From Geofilum rubicundum JCM 15548 (GTDB lineage Bacteria; Bacteroidota; Bacteroidia; Bacteroidales; Marinilabiliaceae), in the NCBI RefSeq assembly GCF_000974365.1, contig NZ_BAZW01000003.1, positions 62,001 through 126,000 of the forward strand: a DNA stretch of 64,000 nucleotides, written 5' to 3'. Below are positions 1-8,751 of this stretch, one piece after another. The stretch's first letter is position 1. Every line of letters begins with the position of its first letter. The notes beneath the pieces were generated by a model. The model saw only the letters and a list, made by a program, of their open reading frames with translations, had not been told where the DNA came from and ran no database searches. The position numbers and the translations under genes were made by a program.

Positions 1-1071
1 TATGGTTTTCTGCGCTCCTCAGATTATAATTACCTCAATTCTCCGGATGATATTTACGTGTCTCAGTCACAGATCAAATTGTTTGGTCTGAAAACCGGTG
101 ACATGGTTTTGGGCGCTATTCGTCCACCCAAAGAGGGAGAGAAGTATTTTCCGCTGATTAAGGTGGAATCCATTAACGGTCGTACGCCTGATTTTGTGCG
201 GGATCGTGTTCCTTTTGATCACTTGACTCCGGTATTTCCGGATGAAAAATTCAATTTGACCGGTGGACCAAGATCCAACTTCTCATCAAGGGTGGTTGAT
301 CTGTTCTCACCCATTGGTAAAGGTCAGCGCGGTTTGATTGTGGCGCAGCCCAAGACGGGTAAAACGGTTTTGTTGAAGGATATAGCCAACGCCATAGCCT
401 CGAACCATCCTGAGGTCTACATGATCATTCTACTGATTGATGAGCGTCCCGAAGAGGTGACCGATATGGCCCGTAGCGTTAATGCAGAGGTGATTTCCTC
501 CACTTTTGATGAGCCGGCAGATCGGCATGTGAAAGTGGCCAACATTGTTTTGGAAAAGGCGAAGCGCATGACCGAGTGTGGTCATGATGTGGTGATTCTT
601 TTGGATTCCATTACCCGTTTGGCCCGTGCTTACAATACGGTGTCTCCTGCTTCCGGTAAGGTCTTGTCGGGTGGGGTGGATGCCAACGCTCTGCACAAGC
701 CCAAGCGCTTTTTTGGTGCAGCCCGTAATATTGAAAATGGAGGTTCGCTGACTATTTTGGCGACTGCCCTGACCGATACAGGTTCGAAAATGGACGATGT
801 TATTTTTGAAGAATTTAAAGGTACCGGTAACATGGAACTTCAGCTGGACAGGAAACTGGCCAACAAGCGTGTTTACCCGTCTGTGGACATTATGGCTTCA
901 AGTACGCGTCGTGAAGATCTTCTGTTGGATAAGGAAATGATGAACCGGATCTGGATTCTTCGCAATTACTTGTCGGACATGAATGCTGTTGAAGCGATGG
1001 AATTCATTAAGGACCGTATGATGAAGACCAATTCGAATGAAGAGTTCCTTATTTCAATGAATTCTCATTAA
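1..1071 (+). CDS. rho: Transcription termination factor Rho (5' truncated by window edge)
   Basis: This is the C-terminal part of Rho, the hexameric RNA-dependent helicase that ends transcription of untranslated RNA. The frame is open to base 1. The first residues (YGFLRS.DYNYL) belong to the RNA-binding domain, so the real start lies upstream and the GTG at 58 is internal. The ATPase core follows, with Walker A AQPKTGKT (bases 343-366), Walker [17 protein letters not shown] and the conserved [21 protein letters not shown] stretch split over bases 664-735, then the R-loop region and a normal C-terminus ending MNSH. Identification is secure. Only the N-terminal extension, which is often long in Bacteroidota, cannot be judged. 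Confidence 0.97.
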   Translation, partial: YGFLRSSDYNYLNSPDDIYVSQSQIKLFGLKTGDMVLGAIRPPKEGEKYFPLIKVESINGRTPDFVRDRVPFDHLTPVFPDEKFNLTGGPRSNFSSRVVDLFSPIGKGQRGLIVAQPKTGKTVLLKDIANAIASNHPEVYMIILLIDERPEEVTDMARSVNAEVISSTFDEPADRHVKVANIVLEKAKRMTECGHDVVILLDSITRLARAYNTVSPASGKVLSGGVDANALHKPKRFFGAARNIENGGSLTILATALTDTGSKMDDVIFEEFKGTGNMELQLDRKLANKRVYPSVDIMASSTRREDLLLDKEMMNRIWILRNYLSDMNAVEAMEFIKDRMMKTNSNEEFLISMNSH

Positions 1072-1123
1072 TTGCGGGAGCAAAAAAATAGCGGCTTTTA
1101 GTGACGTTATTTTATATAAATAC

Positions 1124-1155
1124 CAAAGGGACTGTCTTTTTAGATGGTCCCTTTG
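1124..1155 (+). terminator. Hairpin downstream of rho, weak terminator candidate
   Basis: A perfect 9-bp inverted repeat (CAAAGGGAC / GTCCCTTTG) with a 14-base loop lies about 50 bases after the rho stop codon. No clear T-run follows it, so it could be a weak intrinsic terminator or an RNA-stabilising 3' hairpin. Confidence 0.5.
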
Positions 1156-1373
1156 TCGTTACGTGAAAGCAAGCTATAGGCAATGAGTTATTTAAAACAA
1201 TTCTAAAATACGTTTTTGACTGCTTCCGGTAAAAAACAACATTTTAATTCAAGGAGTTACGCAGGTCGCTGAAAACGGCATTTTTTCTCATTTCTCTTAT
1301 TTTTACGAGATATAAATAACACAAACTGGTCTGTATTGCAATCTCTATGTGGCAAAAGTGGTTCAACAAATAT

Positions 1374-1381
1374 TAACTTTG
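1374..1381 (+). promoter_or_regulatory. Candidate Bacteroidota -7 promoter box
   Basis: TAACTTTG matches the Bacteroidota TAnnTTTG -7 consensus exactly and lies 26 bases before the ATPase start codon. I see no good TTG-type -33 element at the usual distance, so support rests on the -7 box alone. Confidence 0.4.
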
Positions 1382-1406
1382 TAGTAGATAAAGAAACATA
1401 TTTACT

Positions 1407-2594
1407 ATGATGCAGGCTTTTTTTAGAACGCATAAGTACCTGCTGGAACATTTAAATGTATCTGTGCGTCGGGGTTTGATGGATGATATTAACTGGGATG
1501 ACCGGTTGATTGGTGTTGTTGGTACCCGGGGCGTGGGTAAAACGACTTTTTTGCTTGATTATATTGCACAGACTTACGGCAGTGATAAGGTCTGTCTGTA
1601 CGTTAATTTGAATAACCTTTATTTTTCAAGTCGTTCACTGTCCTCCTTTGCCGATGAATTTCAAAAGACAGGCGGAAAAACACTGGTGCTCGACCAGATT
1701 TTTAAGTATCCGGGGTGGGAAGACGAATTGGTGTGGTGTTACGATAACTTGCCGGATTTAAAAATCATATTCAGTGGATCGCCCTTGATGCTGGCTGATA
1801 AGGAAGTGGCTCATTTTAACAAGCGGGCCCATATATATCATCTGGAAGGGTATTCTTTCAGGGAATATCTTAATATTGAAACGGGCAGTGATTTTAAAAG
1901 GTTCGCTTTGAATGATTTGTTGCAGAATCATGTGGCCATTGCCACTGATATTGTTGACAAAATTAAGCCGCTGGCCTATTTTACCGATTACCTGCACCAT
2001 GGCTACTATCCTTTTTTTCAGGAGAAAAGTAATTTCCTGGAAAACCTTCTGAAGAACATCAATCTGATACTTGAAATTGACATCAGTTATCTTCAACAAA
2101 TTGAACTGAAATACCTTCCCAAACTAAGAAAACTTTTGTATATTATAGCCTGCGCATCTCCATTTCAGCCGAATGTTAGTCGCTTGAGCAACGAAGTGGC
2201 TACCAGCAGGGCGACCATTATCAATTATTTGAAATATCTTAATCAGGCCAGTCTTATTCATCTCCTTTATGAGGGAGAACCGGAACCGCTGAAGAAGCCT
2301 GCCGAAGTATATCTGCAAAATCCTAACCTTTCATTTTCCGTAGCCCGGGGGGAAGTTCCATTAGAGGTCTTACACAAGACTTTTTTTTGTAATCAGGTAG
2401 GTTACCGCCACAAAGTTGGTTACAGTCGGAAGGCCGATTTTTTGATTGAAGATCAATACCTTTTTAATGTGGGAGCTCATCCGGATCCACCGGTACGCGC
2501 CAATAAATCTCAGTTGACCTGGTTGGCCAGTGAAATGGAAGAGATTGGAAAAGGCCATGAAATACCGCTGTGGTTGTTTGGGTTTTTGGATTAA
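1407..2594 (+). CDS. AAA+ ATPase with degenerate DUF4143-type C-terminus
   Basis: The 395-residue protein begins with a P-loop ATPase domain: Walker A GTRGVGKTTF near residues 39-48, a Walker-B-like LVLDQIF near residue 95 and a sensor-like FSGSPLML near residue 120. A winged-helix-like region follows around residues 245-290. The C-terminus resembles the DUF4143 (PD-(D/E)XK-like) domain that normally ends these bacterial AAA+ proteins. The usual catalytic pattern (D-F-L ... E-V-K) reads KADFLIEDQYLFNVG here, so the nuclease residues seem lost. Such ATPases are widespread in Bacteroidota and their cellular role is poorly known. It sits alone with its own candidate promoter, 74 bases before nifJ. 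Confidence 0.8.
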   Translation: MMQAFFRTHKYLLEHLNVSVRRGLMDDINWDDRLIGVVGTRGVGKTTFLLDYIAQTYGSDKVCLYVNLNNLYFSSRSLSSFADEFQKTGGKTLVLDQIFKYPGWEDELVWCYDNLPDLKIIFSGSPLMLADKEVAHFNKRAHIYHLEGYSFREYLNIETGSDFKRFALNDLLQNHVAIATDIVDKIKPLAYFTDYLHHGYYPFFQEKSNFLENLLKNINLILEIDISYLQQIELKYLPKLRKLLYIIACASPFQPNVSRLSNEVATSRATIINYLKYLNQASLIHLLYEGEPEPLKKPAEVYLQNPNLSFSVARGEVPLEVLHKTFFCNQVGYRHKVGYSRKADFLIEDQYLFNVGAHPDPPVRANKSQLTWLASEMEEIGKGHEIPLWLFGFLD

Positions 2595-2668
2595 GCAGCT
2601 TGAAGCCTGATTTTATAAGATAATCGAGAATAATTAAATGATTTTTTAACTGTAAAGAGAATAGACAA

Positions 2669-5600
2669 ATGGCAAAAGCAAAGAAGTTTATTACCTGTGA
2701 TGGGAACTATGCCGCAGCTCATATCGCTTATATGTTCAGCGAAGTGGCAGCCATTTACCCCATTACACCTTCTTCCAACATGGCCGAATACATCGATGAG
2801 TGGGCAGCCAATGGAAGAAAAAACATCTTCGGAGAAACTGTTAAGTTGGAGGAGATGCAATCTGAAGCTGGAGCTGCCGGTGCAGTTCACGGTTCCTTAC
2901 AGGCCGGGGCGCTTACTTCTACATTTACTGCATCGCAGGGATTGTTATTGATGATCCCCAATATGTATAAAATTGCAGGGGAATTATTGCCAGGCGTTTT
3001 TCACGTGAGTGCCCGTAGTCTGGCTGCGCAGGCGCTTTCAATCTTTGGCGATCACAGTGATGTGATGTCCACCCGCCAAAGCGGGTTTGCCATGATGGCT
3101 ACCGGCAGTGTTCAGGAAGTGATGGATCTGGCAGGTATTGCCCATTTGGCATCCATTAAAACACGCATTCCTTTCCTCCATTTCTTCGATGGTTTCCGTA
3201 CTTCTCACGAGATTCAGAAAGTGGAAGCCATTGATCAGGATGTGTTGGAGCAGTTGCTCGACAAAGAAGCTCTTTTGAAATTCCGTCAAAATTCTTTGAA
3301 TCCTGAGCGTCCGGTCACCAGAGGAACGGCTCAGAATCCGGATATTTATTTCCAGTCGCGCGAAGCTTCCAATCCTTTCTACAACGCTATTCCTGATGTG
3401 GTGGCGGATTATATGGATAAGATTTCCGAGATTACCGGAAGAAAATACCGTCCCTTTACCTATTATGGGGCTGAGGACGCGGAAAATATTTTGGTGGCCA
3501 TGGGATCGATCACCGATACCATTAAAGAAACCATAGATTATTTGAATGCCAAAGGCGACAAGGTCGGTTTGATTTCCGTGCACTTGTACCGTCCTTTCTC
3601 GGCCAAATATTTCTTTGAGGCTTTCCCAAAATCCGTCAAGCGTATTGCTGTTTTAGATCGTACCAAAGAACCGGGAGCCAACGGCGATCCGTTGTTCCTG
3701 GATGTGTTGGAGTTGTTCTACGGAAAAGAAAATGCACCTTTGATTGTTGGTGGTCGTTATGGTCTTTCTTCAAAAGACACCACACCTGCTCATATTCTTT
3801 CGATTTATGACAATCTGAAGATGAATGAGCCCAAAAATCAGTTCACGGTTGGTATTGTAGATGACGTGACTTTTAAGTCGCTTCCGCTGCTGCCGGAAAT
3901 TGATTTGAGCACCGATGGAACATTTGCCGGTAAATTCTATGGTTTGGGTTCTGATGGTACCGTAGGTGCCAACAAAAACTCCATTAAAATTATTGGTGAC
4001 AATACCGATAAATATGCGCAGGCTTATTTTGCCTATGACTCTAAGAAATCCGGAGGTATTACCATTTCTCACCTGCGTTTTGGTGACACGCCCATTCGTT
4101 CGCCTTACCTGGTCAATACACCTGATTTTGTGGCTTGTCACGTGCCTGCTTATTTGGGCCGTTACGACATGCTCAAAGGTCTTAAAAAAGGAGGGACCTT
4201 TTTGTTGAACAGCCACTGGGATGCCGAGGAAACCCGGAACAAACTGCCCAATGACGTGAAGCGTTACATGGCAGAAAATGATATCCAGTTCTACATCATC
4301 AACGCCACTGCCATTGCCGAAGAAATTGGTTTGGGTAACCGCACCAACACCATTATGCAATCGGCCTTCTTTAAAATTGCCAATGTGATTCCTTACGAAG
4401 AAACGGTGGATCAAATGAAGAAATTCGTGATCAAGTCGTTTGGCATGAAGGGCGAGGAAATTGTGAAGATGAACCACCAGGCGATTGATCGTGGTGGGGA
4501 TGTGATCAAAGTGGAAGTGCCTGCAGAATGGGCATCTCTGGCGGATGAGGCTTCCAATGGCAACGGTAAGGCTGTGCCTGACTTTATCAAGAATATGGTG
4601 TTCCCCATCAACGCCCAAAAGGGGGATGATTTACCTGTCAGTTCCTTCCTGGGTCGCGAGGATGGTACTTTCCCTGCCGGAACTACGGCTTATGAAAAGC
4701 GGGGTATTGCAGTGAACGTTCCCGAGTGGCAGGATGAAAACTGTATTCAGTGTAACCAGTGTTCTTATGTTTGTCCCCACGCCGCCATTCGTCCCTTCTT
4801 ATTGGATGAAAAAGAACTGGCCGGTGCCCCGGAAGGAACTGTTACGCTTAAGCCTAATGGTAAAGGTTTCGATGGTCTGCAGTACCGCATTCAGGTAAGT
4901 GTTTTGGACTGTACCGGTTGTGGTAACTGTGCCGAGGTTTGTCCTTCAAAGACCAAGGCCTTGGTTATGAAGCCGCTGGAAAGTCAGATGGAGCAAACCG
5001 ATCGTTGGGATTATATGGCCGAAGAGGTTAGCATTAAAGATACCATTCAGAATAAAACGCTCAATGTTAAAGCTTCGCAGTTTGCTCAGCCTTTGTTTGA
5101 ATTCTCAGGTGCTTGTGCCGGTTGTGGAGAAACCCCTTACATCAAATTGATTACGCAGTTGTTTGGTGACCGGATGATGGTGGCCAATGCTACCGGTTGT
5201 TCTTCTATCTACGGAGGATCTGCCCCTGCCACACCTTATTGTGCCGATAAGAACGGTCGCGGTCCGGCCTGGGCCAACTCTTTGTTTGAAGACAACGCGG
5301 AGTATGGTATGGGTATGGCCACTGCGGTGGATAAAATGCGTGAGCGCATTGAACTGCGCATGAAGGCAGCTATGAATGAAGTGGCACCGGCCACTAAAGA
5401 AGCTTTTGAAGCATGGTTGGCCGCCAAAGAAGATGGCAGCAAAACCCGTGAGGTTTCCAATGCCGTTTTGAAAGCGCTGGAGACAGAGAAGCATGAAGTG
5501 GCTCAGGTCATCTCAGAATTGAAAGACTACCTGGTGAAGAAATCCGTATGGATTTTTGGTGGTGACGGATGGGCTTATGACATCGGTTTCGGTGGTTTGG

Positions 5601-6208
5601 ACCACGTTATTGCCAGTGGCAAGGATGTGAACATTCTGGTAATGGATACCGAAGTTTACTCCAATACCGGAGGTCAGGCTTCCAAATCAACGCCGGTTGG
5701 CGCAGTCGCTAAGTTTGCCGCTTCCGGTAAGCGCATTCGTAAGAAGGACCTTGGTCTGATGGCCACCACTTATGGTTACGTTTACGTGGCTCAGGTAGGT
5801 ATGGGTGCCAACCAGGCTCAGTATTTCAAGGCTTTGAAAGAGGCCGAGGCCTATCCCGGACCATCCTTGATCATTGCTTACTCTCCTTGTATCAACCACG
5901 GTCTGCGTGGCGGTATGGGTGGTGCACAGAACGAAACCAAACTGGCGGTTGAAGCCGGATACTGGTCTTTGTTCCGTTACAACCCATTGCTTGAGGATGA
6001 AGGCAAAAATCCATTTGTGTTGGATTCCAAAGAGCCCGACTGGAGCAAGTTCCAAAGCTTCCTGAAAGGTGAGGTTCGGTATACTTCTTTGATGAAGGCC
6101 TTCCCCGAAGCTGCCAAGGAACTGTTTGTAGCTGCTGAAACCAATGCCAAGTGGCGTTATAGTACTTATAAGCGTTTGGCTGAGATCGATTATAAGGTGG
6201 TTGAATAA
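2669..6208 (+). CDS. nifJ: Pyruvate:ferredoxin (flavodoxin) oxidoreductase
   Basis: A single-chain PFOR of 1179 residues, the normal length of the homodimeric enzyme. It oxidises pyruvate with CoA to acetyl-CoA and CO2, passing electrons to ferredoxin or flavodoxin in the cytoplasm. The domain order is intact. The N-terminal pyrimidine-binding domain carries YPITPSSNMAEY near residue 31. The ferredoxin-like insert has two 4Fe-4S motifs, CIQCNQCSYVCP near 691 and CTGCGNCAEVCP near 749. The C-terminal TPP domain has CAGCGETPY near 816 and GGDGWAYDIG near 965. The gene stands alone and is followed by a terminator. It marks anaerobic or fermentative metabolism. Confidence 0.98.
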   Translation: MAKAKKFITCDGNYAAAHIAYMFSEVAAIYPITPSSNMAEYIDEWAANGRKNIFGETVKLEEMQSEAGAAGAVHGSLQAGALTSTFTASQGLLLMIPNMYKIAGELLPGVFHVSARSLAAQALSIFGDHSDVMSTRQSGFAMMATGSVQEVMDLAGIAHLASIKTRIPFLHFFDGFRTSHEIQKVEAIDQDVLEQLLDKEALLKFRQNSLNPERPVTRGTAQNPDIYFQSREASNPFYNAIPDVVADYMDKISEITGRKYRPFTYYGAEDAENILVAMGSITDTIKETIDYLNAKGDKVGLISVHLYRPFSAKYFFEAFPKSVKRIAVLDRTKEPGANGDPLFLDVLELFYGKENAPLIVGGRYGLSSKDTTPAHILSIYDNLKMNEPKNQFTVGIVDDVTFKSLPLLPEIDLSTDGTFAGKFYGLGSDGTVGANKNSIKIIGDNTDKYAQAYFAYDSKKSGGITISHLRFGDTPIRSPYLVNTPDFVACHVPAYLGRYDMLKGLKKGGTFLLNSHWDAEETRNKLPNDVKRYMAENDIQFYIINATAIAEEIGLGNRTNTIMQSAFFKIANVIPYEETVDQMKKFVIKSFGMKGEEIVKMNHQAIDRGGDVIKVEVPAEWASLADEASNGNGKAVPDFIKNMVFPINAQKGDDLPVSSFLGREDGTFPAGTTAYEKRGIAVNVPEWQDENCIQCNQCSYVCPHAAIRPFLLDEKELAGAPEGTVTLKPNGKGFDGLQYRIQVSVLDCTGCGNCAEVCPSKTKALVMKPLESQMEQTDRWDYMAEEVSIKDTIQNKTLNVKASQFAQPLFEFSGACAGCGETPYIKLITQLFGDRMMVANATGCSSIYGGSAPATPYCADKNGRGPAWANSLFEDNAEYGMGMATAVDKMRERIELRMKAAMNEVAPATKEAFEAWLAAKEDGSKTREVSNAVLKALETEKHEVAQVISELKDYLVKKSVWIFGGDGWAYDIGFGGLDHVIASGKDVNILVMDTEVYSNTGGQASKSTPVGAVAKFAASGKRIRKKDLGLMATTYGYVYVAQVGMGANQAQYFKALKEAEAYPGPSLIIAYSPCINHGLRGGMGGAQNETKLAVEAGYWSLFRYNPLLEDEGKNPFVLDSKEPDWSKFQSFLKGEVRYTSLMKAFPEAAKELFVAAETNAKWRYSTYKRLAEIDYKVVE

Positions 6209-6225
6209 GAACCATCCTGGAGTGA

Positions 6226-6270
6226 TAAAAAAGAGGGGCAATCTGAAGAGGTTGCTCCTTTTTTATTTTT
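6226..6270 (+). terminator. Intrinsic terminator of nifJ
   Basis: A GAGGGGCAA / TTGCTCCTT stem with one G-T wobble and a 10-base loop is followed by an unbroken T-rich tract, 18 bases after the nifJ stop codon. Confidence 0.85.
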
Positions 6271-6275
6271 ATTAA

Positions 6276-6330
6276 AGGCAGTTGGAAACTGCCTGAGCGG
6301 ATTCGACGAAGTTACAAACTTCGCCGAGCG
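6276..6330. repeat. REP-like pair of perfect short hairpins
   Basis: Two perfect short hairpins stand in tandem: AGGCAGTT-GGA-AACTGCCT (6276-6294) and CGAAGTT-ACA-AACTTCG (6307-6323). Each is followed by the same GAGCG tail (6295-6299 and 6326-6330), and a weaker third copy of the tail (GCCGAG) appears near 6352. This form resembles the REP or palindromic-unit repeats that populate Bacteroidota intergenic regions. The two stems differ in sequence but share architecture. Assignment to a mobile REP family is inference. Confidence 0.55.
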
Positions 6331-6366
6331 TTGATGGTTGTTGGAAGCTTTGCCGAGTTTAAGGGA

Positions 6367-7080
6367 TTAGATTTTGATGAAGGAAACTTCCTGGAGATTG
6401 TCAGATACGGCAAATACTTTGTAGCCGGCAGCATTCAGTTTTTTGACGGCGTTTTGGGTTCTCGAGTGGCCGTCCTGGAACAGGCGATCGTGAAATTCGA
6501 TGAGCAATTGATGGATGGGGAGGTGGCTGTCGATAATGGAGTCGATGACCTCATATTCAGATCCTTCAATATCCATTTTTAATACGTCAATATAAGAGTG
6601 CTTTAGCTCGCGTGCAATGGTATGGAGGGTTTTAATTTCGACCGGAACCGTATTTTGTGTAGAAACATTGCTTTGTTCAACAATGCTGCCGGATACCTCA
6701 TTGGGGTTTTTGGGTAAATAGAATTGCTGTGTGGTGTTGGTCTTTCCAAGACCATAAGGAAAAAATCGGAAGCCTTTAGGTGTGGGATTTTCTTTAACCC
6801 AGGAGATGGAGTTGGGGGTGGGGTCAAAGCCAAATACCTGGCAATGGTGTTGGGCAAGAATGGACTTGTCGAAGGAAATGTCCCGACCGATACCTATAGA
6901 ATAGACGATGGATTCAGGGCTTAATTGGTCCGGACAAACATAAAAGCCACCATATGTGTTGCCGTACCATTCGGACGGGCATTTCACCTGCTTTTTAAGA
7001 TGGTTGTACTTGCCCGATAGAAGCTGGCCATGCTTTTTTACTTTAACCAAAACAGGATGAAGCATTTTCTGAAGGGACAT
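6367..7080 (-). CDS. FkbM-family SAM-dependent methyltransferase
   Basis: A 237-residue FkbM-type methyltransferase. The SAM-binding core shows VYSIGIGRDISFD near residue 59 and VFGFDPTPNSISW near residue 82. The family signature follows: IDVLKMDIEGSEYEVID near residue 167, then LLIEFHDR near residue 190. FkbM enzymes O-methylate sugars, lipids or secondary metabolites, and the substrate cannot be read from the sequence. The gene is isolated on the minus strand between nifJ and a flavoprotein gene, with REP-like hairpins just beyond its stop, so it may be a separate insertion. Confidence 0.85.
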   Translation of the reverse strand: MSLQKMLHPVLVKVKKHGQLLSGKYNHLKKQVKCPSEWYGNTYGGFYVCPDQLSPESIVYSIGIGRDISFDKSILAQHHCQVFGFDPTPNSISWVKENPTPKGFRFFPYGLGKTNTTQQFYLPKNPNEVSGSIVEQSNVSTQNTVPVEIKTLHTIARELKHSYIDVLKMDIEGSEYEVIDSIIDSHLPIHQLLIEFHDRLFQDGHSRTQNAVKKLNAAGYKVFAVSDNLQEVSFIKI

Positions 7081-7320
7081 CTCTTTAAGTTTAAATTATT
7101 TTCGAAATATACTTTTAATTACCAAAGTGTCCAAACATCCAGTGCAACTTAGTCTTAGGGTGCAACATGTGATTGGTTTCTGCTCATCCCTTTTTTAGCC
7201 ATCGGTCAAAAAAAATTTCAATTTCAAATCTTTATTTGTAATTTGACAATTGTAAATGATGAACAGGTGGGCATCTGAAGAGGTGTTACCAGAATTTGTA
7301 ACCATTAAAATGACGAAAAT

Positions 7321-8331
7321 ATGGATCTTTCAATTAATTACCTTGGACTGAAGCTTAAAAACCCGATAATTGCAGGTGCTTCCAATCTTTCCACCGATGT
7401 GAAGAAGGCTTTGGAACTTCAGGAAGCCGGGATTTCAGCCATCGTTTATAAATCTTTGTTTGAGGAACAACTCAATCTGGAAGCTGCTCAAATGCACGAT
7501 GACATGCATGAGTATGACGACCGCCACGCGGAAATGATCAATCTTTTTCCGGATATTAAACATTCCGGACCCAAGGCGCACCTGATGGCACTTAAGGAAC
7601 TTAAACAGGCCCTTTCCATTCCTGTCATCGCCAGTTTAAATTGCCTGTACAAGGAGAGTTGGGATGAGTATGCGATGCATCTGGCCGGAACCGGCATTGA
7701 TGCGCTGGAGCTTAATTTCTATTCAACCATATCTGATGCGGATATAGAACCTGGCACCATTGAGGATGAGCAGGTAGATATTTTAAAAAGGGTCATTGCT
7801 AAGGTGAATATTCCGGTTTCGGTAAAACTAAGTCCCTATTATACCAATCCGTTGTCGTTCATTAAAAAGTTGGATGGCGCCGGTGCTTCGGGTTTTGTTT
7901 TGTTTAACCGCTTGTTTCAGCCCGATATAAATATTTGGGAAGAAACCCTTGAAATGCCCTATAATCTGAGTCAGGAAGGAGATAGTCGCCTGTCTTTGCG
8001 CTACATGGGTCTGTTGTCGGGACAAGTAAAAGGTTCCTTATGTGCCAATACGGGCTTCCTCGAAGGCAGCGATATTGTTGCTGCACTTTTAGCAGGGGCG
8101 GACGCGGTGCAGGTGGTGAGCGCCATATATAAAAATGGCACCAAAAACATAAGCCGGATGTTGGATGAGATCAACGGTTGGATGCAGAAAAAGGGTTACC
8201 AGTCGGTGTCTGATTTTCAGGGAAAAGTATCCAAGGAAAGCCTCAAGGAGCCGCATGCCTACAAGCGGGCCCAATATGTGGATTTTCTGATGAAAGCCAA
8301 AGAATATACCAAAAAGTATCCGGTTAATTAA
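7321..8331 (+). CDS. Dihydroorotate dehydrogenase-like flavoprotein
   Basis: A 336-residue TIM-barrel protein of the dihydroorotate dehydrogenase-like family. It has the N-terminal LGLKLKNPIIAGAS start, KLSPYYTNP near residue 169, and the phosphate-binding C-terminal strands ANTGFLEGSDIV and ADAVQVVSAIY that hold FMN. The loop that carries the catalytic Cys in class 1A enzymes (usual form NLSCPN) reads ELNFYSTISD here, so the cysteine is missing. True pyrimidine synthesis is therefore doubtful. As I recall, such DHOD-like genes often sit near nifJ in other bacteria, so a redox role linked to PFOR is possible but unproven. Confidence 0.8.
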   Translation: MDLSINYLGLKLKNPIIAGASNLSTDVKKALELQEAGISAIVYKSLFEEQLNLEAAQMHDDMHEYDDRHAEMINLFPDIKHSGPKAHLMALKELKQALSIPVIASLNCLYKESWDEYAMHLAGTGIDALELNFYSTISDADIEPGTIEDEQVDILKRVIAKVNIPVSVKLSPYYTNPLSFIKKLDGAGASGFVLFNRLFQPDINIWEETLEMPYNLSQEGDSRLSLRYMGLLSGQVKGSLCANTGFLEGSDIVAALLAGADAVQVVSAIYKNGTKNISRMLDEINGWMQKKGYQSVSDFQGKVSKESLKEPHAYKRAQYVDFLMKAKEYTKKYPVN

Positions 8332-8751
8332 AAAGCTGTTTTATTGAGCTTTCCATAATTGTATTGTTCGATATTATTGTGTAAGTCGTTGATTTTAAAA
8401 GACCTGTGTTTATTGGTTGTGAAAGGATAACTTGTTGAATATCATGTATTTTATTTCACATGTCAACCGAATGATCAATAACCTGTCGATCTATTGATAA
8501 TTAGATGGACGTTTTAAAGATGAAAGACCGGCCTGCTTGGCCGGTCTTTTTTTGGCTTTATTTTTTATTGAATTTTGTGTTTTATTAATAAGTAGCAGGC
8601 GCGGTCTGTTTTTATTGGTGTTGCCTCACTGGTGATAACATTAATTAAGAAAAACTGATGCGTTCTCTATAGTTAAAAAACAAAAAAAAATCAGTTTATT
8701 TGTATGTAGACGATATTATTAACTCGATAATTCAAAAACAGAAAAACAGTT
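8332..8751. other. 420-base intergenic region with an internal terminator
   Basis: No gene is evident. A strong terminator sits at 8523-8553, about 190 bases after the upstream stop codon. The transcript therefore either carries a long 3' UTR or a small untranslated RNA ends there. The remaining 200 bases up to ppdK are AT-rich and should hold its promoter, but no exact TAnnTTTG box is present. Confidence 0.4.
8523..8553 (+). terminator. Strong intrinsic terminator
   Basis: A perfect 11-bp stem AAAGACCGGCC / GGCCGGTCTTT with a 5-base loop leads directly into a T-run. It lies far (190 bases) from the upstream stop codon. Confidence 0.9.

Larger units (their letters stand above)
1072..1406. 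other. Intergenic region between rho and the ATPase gene
   Basis: This 335-base stretch holds a hairpin just after rho (1124-1155) and a TAACTTTG box (1374-1381) shortly before the next gene. I see no plausible small ORF or RNA gene in the remainder, which is AT-rich. Confidence 0.5.

Noticed and set aside
3770-4618. Long minus-strand open frame of 282 codons
   Set aside because: It is antisense to the fully supported nifJ coding sequence and has no recognisable domain. It is a shadow of codon bias.
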